Shown: in pieces, positions 10,001 through 16,025 of the stretch | Position numbering within the stretch: position 1 is the first letter of the stretch | Layout: each line of letters starts with the position of its first letter | Source: Rhodococcus aetherivorans | GTDB taxonomy: Bacteria; Actinomycetota; Actinomycetes; Mycobacteriales; Mycobacteriaceae | Length of the DNA stretch: 64,000 nucleotides | Assembly (NCBI RefSeq): GCF_011058165.1 | Contig: NZ_JAALEG010000003.1 | Location: forward strand, 62,001-126,000 | Direction of reading: 5' to 3' | The notes under the pieces: model-generated | Told to the model about the DNA's origin: nothing | Databases searched by the model: none | Seen by the model: the letters and a program-made list of their open reading frames with translations, nothing else | Program-made: the position numbers and the translations under genes

Positions 10001-10397
10001 GCACCGCGAACGCGTACGAGTGGACGGTCCGCACCAGCGGTTCCCGCGTGGCCCGGGGACCACCGGGAACCGCCCCCACGCGGAGCAACCCGGCGGTGAT
10101 CGCCTCTCGCACCTCGGTCGCGGCGCGCCGGGAATGGGTGAGCACCAGCACCGACTCCGGGTCGGCGCCGGCGGCGATCCGGGACACGGCCAGGTCCACG
10201 AGCAGCGCGGTCTTACCCGTCCCGGGGCCGCCCAGCACCTGCCACGGCCGCCACTGCGGCATGGGCGGCGAATCGGCGAACACCCGCTGCACGTCCTCGG
10301 GCCACTGTCGCTGCGGCGGCGCCTCGTCCGGCCTCGGCACCAGCCGCACCTCGGCCTGCCGGGGCCGGGCGTCGGGGCGGATGTCGGCGTCGGTCAT
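7074..10397 (-). CDS. adnA: ATP-dependent DNA helicase-nuclease subunit AdnA
   Basis: A 1107-residue partner of AdnB. Walker A GGPGTGKT lies at about residues 56-63 and Walker B as LLVDDAQHLD, with SF1 motifs (TVVAGDPDQAVFTFRG, VTVVSAHSAAGREW) after it. The C-terminal nuclease has GRIDRLERD and VIIDVKTARHP. Cysteines in TTCPLRW and the C-terminal CRHCPVLSSC form the four-Cys pattern of AddB-type iron-sulfur nuclease domains. Start ATG 10397 was chosen because the family begins just before the helicase domain and because upstream DNA is a tandem repeat array. It is the first gene of the adnA-adnB pair; the preceding repeats (10426-10522) separate it from the thioesterase gene. Confidence 0.92.
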   Translation of the reverse strand: MTDADIRPDARPRQAEVRLVPRPDEAPPQRQWPEDVQRVFADSPPMPQWRPWQVLGGPGTGKTALLVDLAVSRIAAGADPESVLVLTHSRRAATEVREAITAGLLRVGAVPGGPRATREPLVRTVHSYAFAVLRLQASTHGNPPPRLITGAEQDAVLRELLRGDLDDGAGMWPERLRPALGMTGFAVELRDLMLRANERGLGPEDLIELGQRRSRPEWVAVGEFAARYEQIMLLRGAVGIEAPEATAPALDAAELVGAALAAFVTDPDLLARERSRIRHLLVDDAQHLDPQAAQLVRVVGLGTRTTTVAGDPDQAVFTFRGADPAFLAALVDDDPSRRVVLGTNHRAAPEVAELVGRITRRLSGLPPHRGAPAVPSDDPGTVRVRVLPTPAKEAALVADTLRRAHLVDGVPWSRMAVVVRSVPRSLAPLRRALLAAGVPVTTAASELPLARQHGVAGLLLVLRALSGLPFGGEEALALLSGPVGGAEPVALRRLRRGLRRVELAAGGDRDSAELLRLLLVDDEGENAERLERGLTDVEAAPLKKAQAVLRKAREAARRGGGIEDVLWEAWQATGLERKWAAASERGGPVGAQADRDLDGIVALFDAAADYVDRLPRAQLAGFVDYLTEQEIPGTVRTRLVAPAEAVTVVSAHSAAGREWDVVAVAGVQEGLWPSLRARGTLLGIETLIDAVSGADGGGDGSTRLSRTAPLLADERRLFLVACSRARRTLLVTAVESVGGDTDMVRSRFVDELVGADSDDVVDEAGEDVSVLPEETRTRVLALPTLVAELRSVVCDPVVARDDPQRQRRAAAQLARLARARVRGAHPDQWYGTAEPSTQQELWDPGADAVPLSPSTVEQLTTCPLRWMFERHGGSDGDNTHAVAGSLVHTLVQALAGRIPPDQVERALERAWDSVDLGSQWYARRELERTRAMLDTFSAWLRGTRGELTEVGVEIAVDGILEPRTEDEPRVRLRGRIDRLERDPDGRPVIIDVKTARHPVTKEAAQQHAQLAAYQVAAAAGAIDGQPAGEPGGARLVFVAKPHNKEGATQRVQPPLDAEALDRWRDVIHEAAAATRGPQFLARVNDGCRHCPVLSSCPAHDEGRQVTG

Positions 10398-10425
10398 GGG
10401 GCCATTCCAGCAGACGGGACCGACA

Positions 10426-10522
10426 CCGCCGCGGAGCGGCGAATCCCGCACCGCCGCGGAGCGGCGAATCCCGCACCGCCGCGGAGCGGCGAATCCGACA
10501 AGGCCGCGGAGCGGCGAGTCAG
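10426..10522. repeat. Four tandem 25-bp hairpin units between thioesterase stop and adnA
   Basis: Units begin at 10426, 10451, 10476 and 10501 with an exact 25-bp period. The first two are identical and the third and fourth diverge slightly. Each holds CGCCGCggaGCGGCG or a close variant, a dyad with a 3-base loop. Read on the minus strand, the array begins at the TGA stop of the thioesterase gene (10519-10521) and ends about 30 bases before the adnA start. It could act as a chain of hairpins at the mRNA 3' end. There are no unique spacers, so it is not CRISPR. Confidence 0.9.
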
Positions 10523-10929
10523 CCGGGCAACGGAACGTTCTGCAGCCGGACCTGACCGCGCGCCAGGGTCCTGCCGCTCTCGGTGCCGGTGACGGTGACG
10601 AGCCACAGCTGCTGGACGCGGCCCTGCTGAAGCGGTTCGGCGACGACGTCGACGCGCTCCCCCGTGCTCGAGCGCAGGAAGTCGGTGCTGTTGTGCACCC
10701 CGACCGCGAACTGGCCGCGGTCCTGGACAGCGGCGCTGGCCCCGACGCTGGCCGCGGATTCGACGGCGGTGGTGTAGACACCGCCGTGCACGACGCCCCA
10801 CGGAGTGTGATGGTCCCGGCTCAGATCGATGTGTCCGGTGACCCGGGTGCCGGAGACCTCGTCGAGCACGAGGCCCGCCGCCTGCAGGAAGGCGCTGCCG
10901 GCGGGGAGATCGGTAGAGGTGGTGTCCAT
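10519..10929 (-). CDS. PaaI family hotdog-fold thioesterase
   Basis: A 136-residue hotdog protein. The signature is HTPWGVVHGGVYTTAVES (about residues 41-58), where HGG precedes the central helix, followed by strands ending GRTLARGQVRLQNVP. The fold hydrolyses acyl-CoA thioesters; the PaaI group acts on aryl or short-chain acyl-CoA, and the true substrate is not evident. The ATG at 10929 is 53 bp from the divergent HxlR gene, and a dyad (10938-10962) sits between the two. The stop codon lies inside the first unit of a 25-bp repeat array. Confidence 0.85.
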   Translation of the reverse strand: MDTTSTDLPAGSAFLQAAGLVLDEVSGTRVTGHIDLSRDHHTPWGVVHGGVYTTAVESAASVGASAAVQDRGQFAVGVHNSTDFLRSSTGERVDVVAEPLQQGRVQQLWLVTVTGTESGRTLARGQVRLQNVPLPG

Positions 10930-10937
10930 GGCGTCAC

Positions 10938-10962
10938 GCTAACTTCTGAAATTACAGTTAGC
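10938..10962. promoter_or_regulatory. Inverted repeat, likely HxlR operator
   Basis: GCTAACT-N11-AGTTAGC is a perfect 7-bp-arm dyad in an AT-rich patch between the divergent thioesterase and HxlR genes. HxlR regulators bind such spaced dyads, so it probably controls both genes. This is inferred from position and symmetry. Confidence 0.55.
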
Positions 10963-10981
10963 AAGGGTCTAGCCTCGATGC

Positions 10982-11524
10982 ATGCGCTGGTTGGAGACGG
11001 ACACGGCGAACTGTTCCGTGCAGCGGACACTGGACGTGATCGGCGAGAAGTGGACCCTGCTCGTCCTGCGGGAGGCGTTCAACGGCGTGCGCCGGTTCGA
11101 CGACATGCGGCGGCACGTCGGGATGTCCGAGCCGATCCTGGCCGACCGCCTGCGCAAACTGGTGGCCGCGGGAATCCTGCGCCCGGTGCCGTACCGGCAG
11201 GCCGGACACCGCACCCGCAACGAGTACCGGCTCACCGACAAGGGTCTGGACCTCTTCCCCGTCCTCGTCGCCCTGCTCCAGTGGGGCGACCGCTACTGCG
11301 CCGACGAGGACGGGCCCCCCGTGGTGGTTCGCGACCGGGTGAGCGGCCGGCCCGTCGCCGCGGTGGTCGTTCCCGCCGGCACGGCCGGACTGACCGCCCG
11401 CGAGACCGAATCGACCCCGGGTCCGGGAGCCCGGCCCGTCCCCGCCGACCGGCCGCACCGGTCCCGCGCGAGCGCATCGGCTGCCACCGGAACCGGCCGC
11501 GGCCCTGACACAATCGACGGGTGA
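10982..11524 (+). CDS. HxlR family winged-helix regulator
   Basis: A 180-residue protein. Residues 1-110 are a MarR-like/HxlR domain: CSVQRTLDVIGEKWTLLVLRE opens it, FDDMRRHVGMSEPILADRLRKL is the recognition part, and YRLTDKGLDL forms the wing. Cys11, near the start, is the residue that senses electrophiles or oxidants in several HxlR proteins. The C-terminal 70 residues are low complexity and rich in Ala, Arg, Pro and Thr. It is divergent from a thioesterase and probably regulates it. The stop overlaps the GTG start of the next gene (GTGA), suggesting coupling with the hydrolase. Confidence 0.85.
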   Translation: MRWLETDTANCSVQRTLDVIGEKWTLLVLREAFNGVRRFDDMRRHVGMSEPILADRLRKLVAAGILRPVPYRQAGHRTRNEYRLTDKGLDLFPVLVALLQWGDRYCADEDGPPVVVRDRVSGRPVAAVVVPAGTAGLTARETESTPGPGARPVPADRPHRSRASASAATGTGRGPDTIDG

Positions 11525-12297
11525 ACGAACTGCACACCCATCTGTTCGGCCCCGCCGACGGTCCGCAGCTGCTCGCCCTGCACGGCCTCACCGGTCACGG
11601 CCGGCGCTGGGAGCACCTCGCGTCGGAGCACCTGCCCCAGGCCCGGGTCATCGCGCCGGACCTGCGCGGGCACGGCCGCTCCCCGTGGACGCCGCCGTGG
11701 AACTTCGAGACGCACGTGCGGGACCTGCTCGCCGTCCTCGACGCCCACGCCTCGGGTCCGGTGCTGGTGGTCGGGCATTCGTTCGGCGGCGCCCTCGCCG
11801 TGCATCTGGCGGCGACCGCCCCCGAGCGGGTGCGCGGGCTGGTGCTACTGGATCCGGCGATCGGGCTGCCGCCGGAACGCATGCTCGAGATCGCGGAGCT
11901 GACCGTGCAGCACCCCGACTACACCGACGCGGCCGAGGCCCGCGCCGACAAGACGAACGGCGCGTGGGGCGAGGTCGATCCCGCGCTGCTCGACGCCGAA
12001 CTCGCCGAGCACCTGATCACCCTCGACTCGGGCCGGGTCAACTGGCGCCTGTGCGTTCCCGCCCTGGTGACGTCGTGGAGCGAGCTGGCGCGTGAGTTCG
12101 TCCTGCCACCGGCGCACCTGCCCACGATCGTCGCGCGGGCCGCGAAGGTGCAGCCGCCGTACGTGACCGACGAGTTCCGGGCCGCCCTCGCCGACCGCCT
12201 CGGCACGAACCTCACGGCGCTCGACATCGACTGCGACCACATGATCGATCAGGCACGACCGGAGGAGACCGCGGCCCTCGTCCGGAAGCTGCTGTAG
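11521..12297 (+). CDS. Alpha/beta-fold hydrolase, LipV (Rv3203)-like
   Basis: A 258-residue hydrolase. The oxyanion HGLTGHG segment is at about residues 21-27, the nucleophile elbow is GHSFGG (about 81-86), an acidic residue follows in the C-terminal half, and the catalytic His is in DIDCDHMIDQ near 240. The position between adnA and an ATL gene matches Rv3203 (lipV), a lipase/esterase; the substrate here is not known. The GTG start at 11521 overlaps the HxlR stop. The next gene begins directly after its stop at 12298, so three genes probably share one transcript. Confidence 0.82.
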   Translation: MNELHTHLFGPADGPQLLALHGLTGHGRRWEHLASEHLPQARVIAPDLRGHGRSPWTPPWNFETHVRDLLAVLDAHASGPVLVVGHSFGGALAVHLAATAPERVRGLVLLDPAIGLPPERMLEIAELTVQHPDYTDAAEARADKTNGAWGEVDPALLDAELAEHLITLDSGRVNWRLCVPALVTSWSELAREFVLPPAHLPTIVARAAKVQPPYVTDEFRAALADRLGTNLTALDIDCDHMIDQARPEETAALVRKLL

Positions 12298-12594
12298 ATG
12301 CCGGCAACGAGCGAGGCGGACGTCGAACGCGTCCGGGAGCTGGTGGCCTCCGTCCCCGAGGGCCGCGTGACCACCTACGGCGACGTCGCCGCGGCGGCCG
12401 GCCTGTCCAGCCCGCGCACCGTGGGCTGGATCATGCGGACCGACAGCGCGGACCTGCCGTGGCACCGGGTGGTCCCGGCCTCCGGAAGGCCCGCCGCGCA
12501 CCTGGCCCACCGGCAACTCGCCCGGCTCGAGCTCGAAGGGGTGCCGATCCGCGACGGCCGGGTCGATCTCGCGGCGGCGCGGCACCGCTTCTGA
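12298..12594 (+). CDS. Alkyltransferase-like protein (ATL), MGMT C-domain fold
   Basis: A 98-residue homologue of the DNA-binding domain of O6-alkylguanine-DNA methyltransferase. GRVTTYGDVAAAAGLSSPRT is the helix-turn-helix entrance, and the active-site motif PCHRV of the enzymes appears here as PWHRVV. It therefore cannot accept alkyl groups and should bind O6-alkylguanine and recruit nucleotide excision repair, as known for ATL proteins. It matches Rv3204 in order. It follows the hydrolase with no gap. Confidence 0.88.
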   Translation: MPATSEADVERVRELVASVPEGRVTTYGDVAAAAGLSSPRTVGWIMRTDSADLPWHRVVPASGRPAAHLAHRQLARLELEGVPIRDGRVDLAAARHRF

Positions 12595-12600
12595 GCCGGC

Positions 12601-14037
12601 TCACACCAGCGGTGGTGCCGCTCGCCGGGGCTCGAGGACGGCCGCGCCGAGCCCGGCCAGCACGTCGACCGCGGCGAGCAGTTCCGCGACCGGCCGGGTG
12701 AACGGCAGGCGCTGATGGTCGTCGAACGCGTGGCCGGTGCCGAATCGGGTGCCCGGCAGCAGGACGAGTCCCTGCCGTTCCGCCGCGGCGACGAGGCGGG
12801 TGGAACCGATGCCGTCCGGCAGCCGGCACCACAGCGACAACCCGCCCGCGGGCGGGACGAACCGCCACCCGGGCAGGCGTGCGGCGACGGCCGCGGCGAG
12901 CGCCTCCTGACGGGCGCGCAGCCCGGCGCGACGCTCGTCGAGGATCCGCTGCCACTGCGCGAACAACTCCACGGCGGCGAGCTGGTCGAGGATCGAGACG
13001 CCGAGCTGGCGCCGCAGCAGCACCTCCCGCACGCGCGCGACGGTCGCCCGGTCGCCGCGCACCCAGCCGATCCGGATGCCGCCCCAGACCACCTTGCTCA
13101 ACGAACCGACGTGCACGGTGGCCGCGTCCGGGACCGCCGCCCCGAACGGCTCGATGTCGTCGCCGGCGAACGACAGCTCCGCGGCGACCTCGTCGACGAC
13201 GGTCAGGACGCGGTGCCGCCACAGGGTCGCGGCGAGGGACCGCCGCGCGGCCACGCTCAGGCTCGCACCGGTCGGATTGGCGTGGTCGGGCATCAGGTAC
13301 GCGACGGTCGGGGCGTGCTGCCGCGCGGCGCGATCGGCCTCGTCGACGATCACATCCGGATCGTCGACGTCGACGGGCACGGCGACGGACTGGGCTCCGG
13401 TCGCCGCGATCGTCTCGAGCGCGCCGGGATGGCTCGGATGCTGGTGCAGCACCCGTCGTCCCGCCCCGACGACGGTGTGCAGGACGGCGTCGAGTCCGTC
13501 CGCCGCGGCGGCGGTGATCAGCACCTGCTCGGGGTCGGTCGGCAGTCCGCGGGCGGTGTACCGCGCCGCGACGGCGGCACGCAGCTCGGGCAGGCCGCTC
13601 GGCGCGTACCCGTGACCGGCCAGCAGGTCGGGCAGCCGGGTCTGCGCGACCGCGTAGGCGGCGGTCAGCAGGGACGACGCCTCCGGGGCGGCGTTGCCCA
13701 GGTCCAGCACGCCGGGCACGGGGGCGCCGAGCGCGGTGCCCCACGGCTGCCGGCCGTCGGGAGCGGCAACGAACGTGCCCGCCCCGTGCCGGGTGAGCGC
13801 CCAGCCGTCGTCGCGCAGGTCGCCGTAGGCGGCGGCCACCGTGACGCGGCTGACGCCGAGCGCGTCGGCCAGCGCCCGCTCGGCGGGCAGGCGCGCGCCG
13901 ACCGGGAGCCGGCCGTCGGCGATGCGGCGGCGCAGCGCGGCGGCGACGGCCCGGTACAGCGGACCGCGGTCGGCTCCGACGTCGCCGAGCAGCGCCGCGA
14001 GCCGGGCAGCGGACGGGGTGGCGGACACGTCCTTCAT
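12601..14037 (-). CDS. MocR-type regulator (GntR winged helix fused to aminotransferase fold)
   Basis: A 478-residue protein from ATG 14037. Residues about 20-90 are a GntR winged helix (PLYRAVAAALRRRIADGRLP, then PAERALADALGVSRVTVAAA). The rest is a type-I aminotransferase fold with the PLP lysine in VGSLSKVVWGG and a substrate Arg near the end. MocR proteins sense pyridoxal phosphate or amine ligands and normally control a divergent gene. Here the divergent gene is a 42-residue membrane peptide, with a 12-bp-arm dyad between them. No pdxST or GABA genes are nearby, so the regulon is unclear. Confidence 0.87.
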   Translation of the reverse strand: MKDVSATPSAARLAALLGDVGADRGPLYRAVAAALRRRIADGRLPVGARLPAERALADALGVSRVTVAAAYGDLRDDGWALTRHGAGTFVAAPDGRQPWGTALGAPVPGVLDLGNAAPEASSLLTAAYAVAQTRLPDLLAGHGYAPSGLPELRAAVAARYTARGLPTDPEQVLITAAAADGLDAVLHTVVGAGRRVLHQHPSHPGALETIAATGAQSVAVPVDVDDPDVIVDEADRAARQHAPTVAYLMPDHANPTGASLSVAARRSLAATLWRHRVLTVVDEVAAELSFAGDDIEPFGAAVPDAATVHVGSLSKVVWGGIRIGWVRGDRATVARVREVLLRRQLGVSILDQLAAVELFAQWQRILDERRAGLRARQEALAAAVAARLPGWRFVPPAGGLSLWCRLPDGIGSTRLVAAAERQGLVLLPGTRFGTGHAFDDHQRLPFTRPVAELLAAVDVLAGLGAAVLEPRRAAPPLV

Positions 14038-14040
14038 ACA

Positions 14041-14080
14041 GTCCACTTTCGCACGGTGGACCGGAATCTCCGGTCCACCG
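14041..14080. promoter_or_regulatory. MocR-type operator, three GTCCAC half-sites
   Basis: The 61-bp gap contains a perfect dyad at 14054-14080 (12-bp arms, CGGTGGACCGGA and its complement, 3-bp spacer). A further half-site GTCCAC is at 14041-14046. Half-sites thus lie at 14041, 14056 and 14073, about 15-17 bp apart. MocR proteins are dimers that use combined direct and inverted half-sites, which this arrangement fits. It starts 3 bp from the MocR start codon. Confidence 0.6.
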
Positions 14081-14098
14081 GCCCGAGAGAATAGGACC

Positions 14099-14227
14099 AT
14101 GATCTTCCTGGTCGTTCTCCTCACCGCGCTCAGCCTGGCGGCGGCCACCTGGACAGTGCTGGACACCGCGCAGGGCGGCCGGTGCGGTATCGGCGGGCCG
14201 CCGCGCAGTCACCACACGCCCGACTGA
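14099..14227 (+). CDS. 42-residue single-pass membrane peptide divergent from MocR
   Basis: ATG 14099 opens a 42-codon frame. The N-terminal 17 residues (MIFLVVLLTALSLAAAT) are a hydrophobic helix followed by a short soluble tail with one Cys and a His pair. AGGA lies 2-3 bases before the start, so translation is plausible but not proven. The MocR operator sits just upstream, which supports a real gene. It could be a small membrane regulator or a remnant. No family is recognised. Confidence 0.5.
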   Translation: MIFLVVLLTALSLAAATWTVLDTAQGGRCGIGGPPRSHHTPD

Positions 14228-14272
14228 CCGCCCCGGCACACCGCGCCGGCCCGCGTCGGGCAGCATGAGCTC

Positions 14273-16009
14273 ATGAGTTCGCTGACCGACGTCGAGGCCG
14301 TCATCGTCGCGGGCGGACGCGCGACCCGCATGGGCGGCGTCGACAAGCCCGCACTCGTCGTCGGGGGCCGGCGCATGCTCGACATCGCGCTGGCCGCGGT
14401 GGCCGGGTGCCGCCGGATCACCGTCGTCGGACCACGGCGCGACGATCTCGACCCGGCGGTGGTCCAGGTCCAGGAGCAGCCCGCCGGGGCCGGGCCCGTC
14501 GCCGCCCTCGCCGCCGCGGGTCTTCACGCACCGGTGGTGCTGGCCCTCGCCGCCGACCTGCCGTTCCTCACCGCGGACACGGTCACCGCACTGGTGGAGA
14601 CCCTGCGCGGCGCCCCCGGAGCCGACGCGGCGTTCGCTGTCGACGACTCGGGCCGGATCCAGTTCCTGCTCGCCGCGTGGCGTGGTCCCGCGCTCGCCGG
14701 CCGCCTCGCCGCGCTGGGGACGGATCCGGCCAATCAGCCGATGAAGGCCCTGCTGCCGGAGCGCTACGTCACGGTCCCGGTGGCGGGGACCGCGGACTGC
14801 GACACCCCGCAGGAGCTCGCGCAGGCCCGCGCCGCGCGTCCCGGGCTCGTCGCGGCCGACCCCGCCGCCGCCCGCGCGGAGATCCGGCGGTCGTTGCCGC
14901 GGTTGCCGGTCCGCACCGTGGCGCCCCAGGCGGCGGAGGGTGCCACCCTCGCCGCGCCACTCGTCGCCGCCGAGGCCCTGCCGCGGGCCGCGGTGTCGGC
15001 GATGGACGGGTACGCCGTCGCCGGCGACGGTCCGTGGCTGCTGCGCGCCGAGGTCCACCGGGCCGGCGCGACCGAGCCGTTCACCCTGCACGACGGCCAG
15101 GCCGCGCGGATCGCCACCGGTGCCTACCTGCCGCCCGGCGCAACGACGGTGGTGCGCGACGAACACGTCGAGGTGACCGACGGCACCGTGACCCGGATGC
15201 CCGGCGCCCCGGTGCGCGACGACGCGCGCCGTCGCGGGGAGGACTGGGCGCCCGGTCACGTGCTCGCCGAGGCGGGCACTGCCCTGGGCCCGGCGGTGGT
15301 CTCCGCTGCGCTGAGCGGCGAGGTGACCGCGGTGCCGGTCCGCGGGCCCGTCCGGGTCCACGTGGTCGTCACCGGCGACGAGATCCGCCGCGACGGGCCG
15401 CTGCGCGACGGCCAGACCCGCGATTCTCTCGGCCCCGTCCTGCCGCGGTTCGTGCAGTGGTGCGGCGCCGCCGTCGCCGGCGAGGCGCACCTGCGCGACA
15501 CCGTCGACGGGTTCGACCGGCTGCTCCGCGAAGCCACCGACGTCGACACGATCGTCGTCACCGGGGCGACCGGCGGCGGGGCCGCCGACCAGCTGCGGGC
15601 GGCGCTGGCCCGCGCCGGCGCGGCGATCGTCGTCGATCGGGTCCGGTGCAAGCCGGGCGGTTCCCAGGTGACAGCGGTGCTGCCGGACGGTCGTGTGGTG
15701 CTCGGCCTGCCCGGCAACCCGGTCGCGGCCGTCGCGACGCTGCTGGTGATGCTGCCCGCCGTCGTCGACGGGCTGACCGGACGACGGCCGGAGCCACCGT
15801 GGACCGCGCCGCTCGCCAACGCCTCGCAGGTGAGCGGCGACGTCACCCGGCTGCTGCCGGCGACACAGACCGACGACGGGCTGTGGGTGTGCGACAACGC
15901 GATCCGCACCGCACACCTGGCGGGGCTGATCGGGCGACGGGCGATCGCGCTCGTGCCGCGCGGCGCGGCGGACGGCGATCCGGTGGAACTGGTGCCGCTG
16001 CCACACTGA
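14273..16009 (+). CDS. Fused molybdenum cofactor guanylyltransferase-molybdotransferase (MobA-MoeA)
   Basis: A 578-residue two-domain protein. Residues 1-195 resemble MobA: VIVAGGRATRMGGVDKP is the nucleotide loop and ALAADLPFL the metal-binding Asp motif. It would transfer GMP to Mo-molybdopterin. Residues about 200-578 are MoeA: AVSAMDGYAV, then the MPT-binding core with VVVTGDEI, TGATGGGAADQLR and the Lys/Pro-Gly motif CKPGGSQV, then GLPGNPVA. MoeA inserts molybdate into adenylated molybdopterin. Fusion would couple metal insertion to dinucleotide formation. It neighbours the nitrite assimilation genes, consistent with supplying an assimilatory nitrate reductase encoded elsewhere. The ATG at 14273 is followed at once by the MobA domain. 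Confidence 0.9.
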   Translation: MSSLTDVEAVIVAGGRATRMGGVDKPALVVGGRRMLDIALAAVAGCRRITVVGPRRDDLDPAVVQVQEQPAGAGPVAALAAAGLHAPVVLALAADLPFLTADTVTALVETLRGAPGADAAFAVDDSGRIQFLLAAWRGPALAGRLAALGTDPANQPMKALLPERYVTVPVAGTADCDTPQELAQARAARPGLVAADPAAARAEIRRSLPRLPVRTVAPQAAEGATLAAPLVAAEALPRAAVSAMDGYAVAGDGPWLLRAEVHRAGATEPFTLHDGQAARIATGAYLPPGATTVVRDEHVEVTDGTVTRMPGAPVRDDARRRGEDWAPGHVLAEAGTALGPAVVSAALSGEVTAVPVRGPVRVHVVVTGDEIRRDGPLRDGQTRDSLGPVLPRFVQWCGAAVAGEAHLRDTVDGFDRLLREATDVDTIVVTGATGGGAADQLRAALARAGAAIVVDRVRCKPGGSQVTAVLPDGRVVLGLPGNPVAAVATLLVMLPAVVDGLTGRRPEPPWTAPLANASQVSGDVTRLLPATQTDDGLWVCDNAIRTAHLAGLIGRRAIALVPRGAADGDPVELVPLPH

Positions 16010-16025
16010 CCGGCGCGCCGGTCAG
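16006..16025. terminator. Bidirectional palindrome containing both stop codons
   Basis: CTGACCGGCGCGCCGGTCAG is a perfect 20-bp palindrome. The mobA-moeA stop TGA (16007-16009) lies in one arm and the complement of the fusC-like stop (16022-16024) in the other. It could terminate both converging transcripts, although no T-tract follows. Confidence 0.55.

Noticed and set aside
10426-10522. CRISPR array
   Set aside because: The 25-bp units are contiguous with no spacers, and no cas genes are in the window.
12298-12594. MGMT gene with broken active site
   Set aside because: Trp in place of the alkyl-accepting Cys is the defining trait of ATL proteins.
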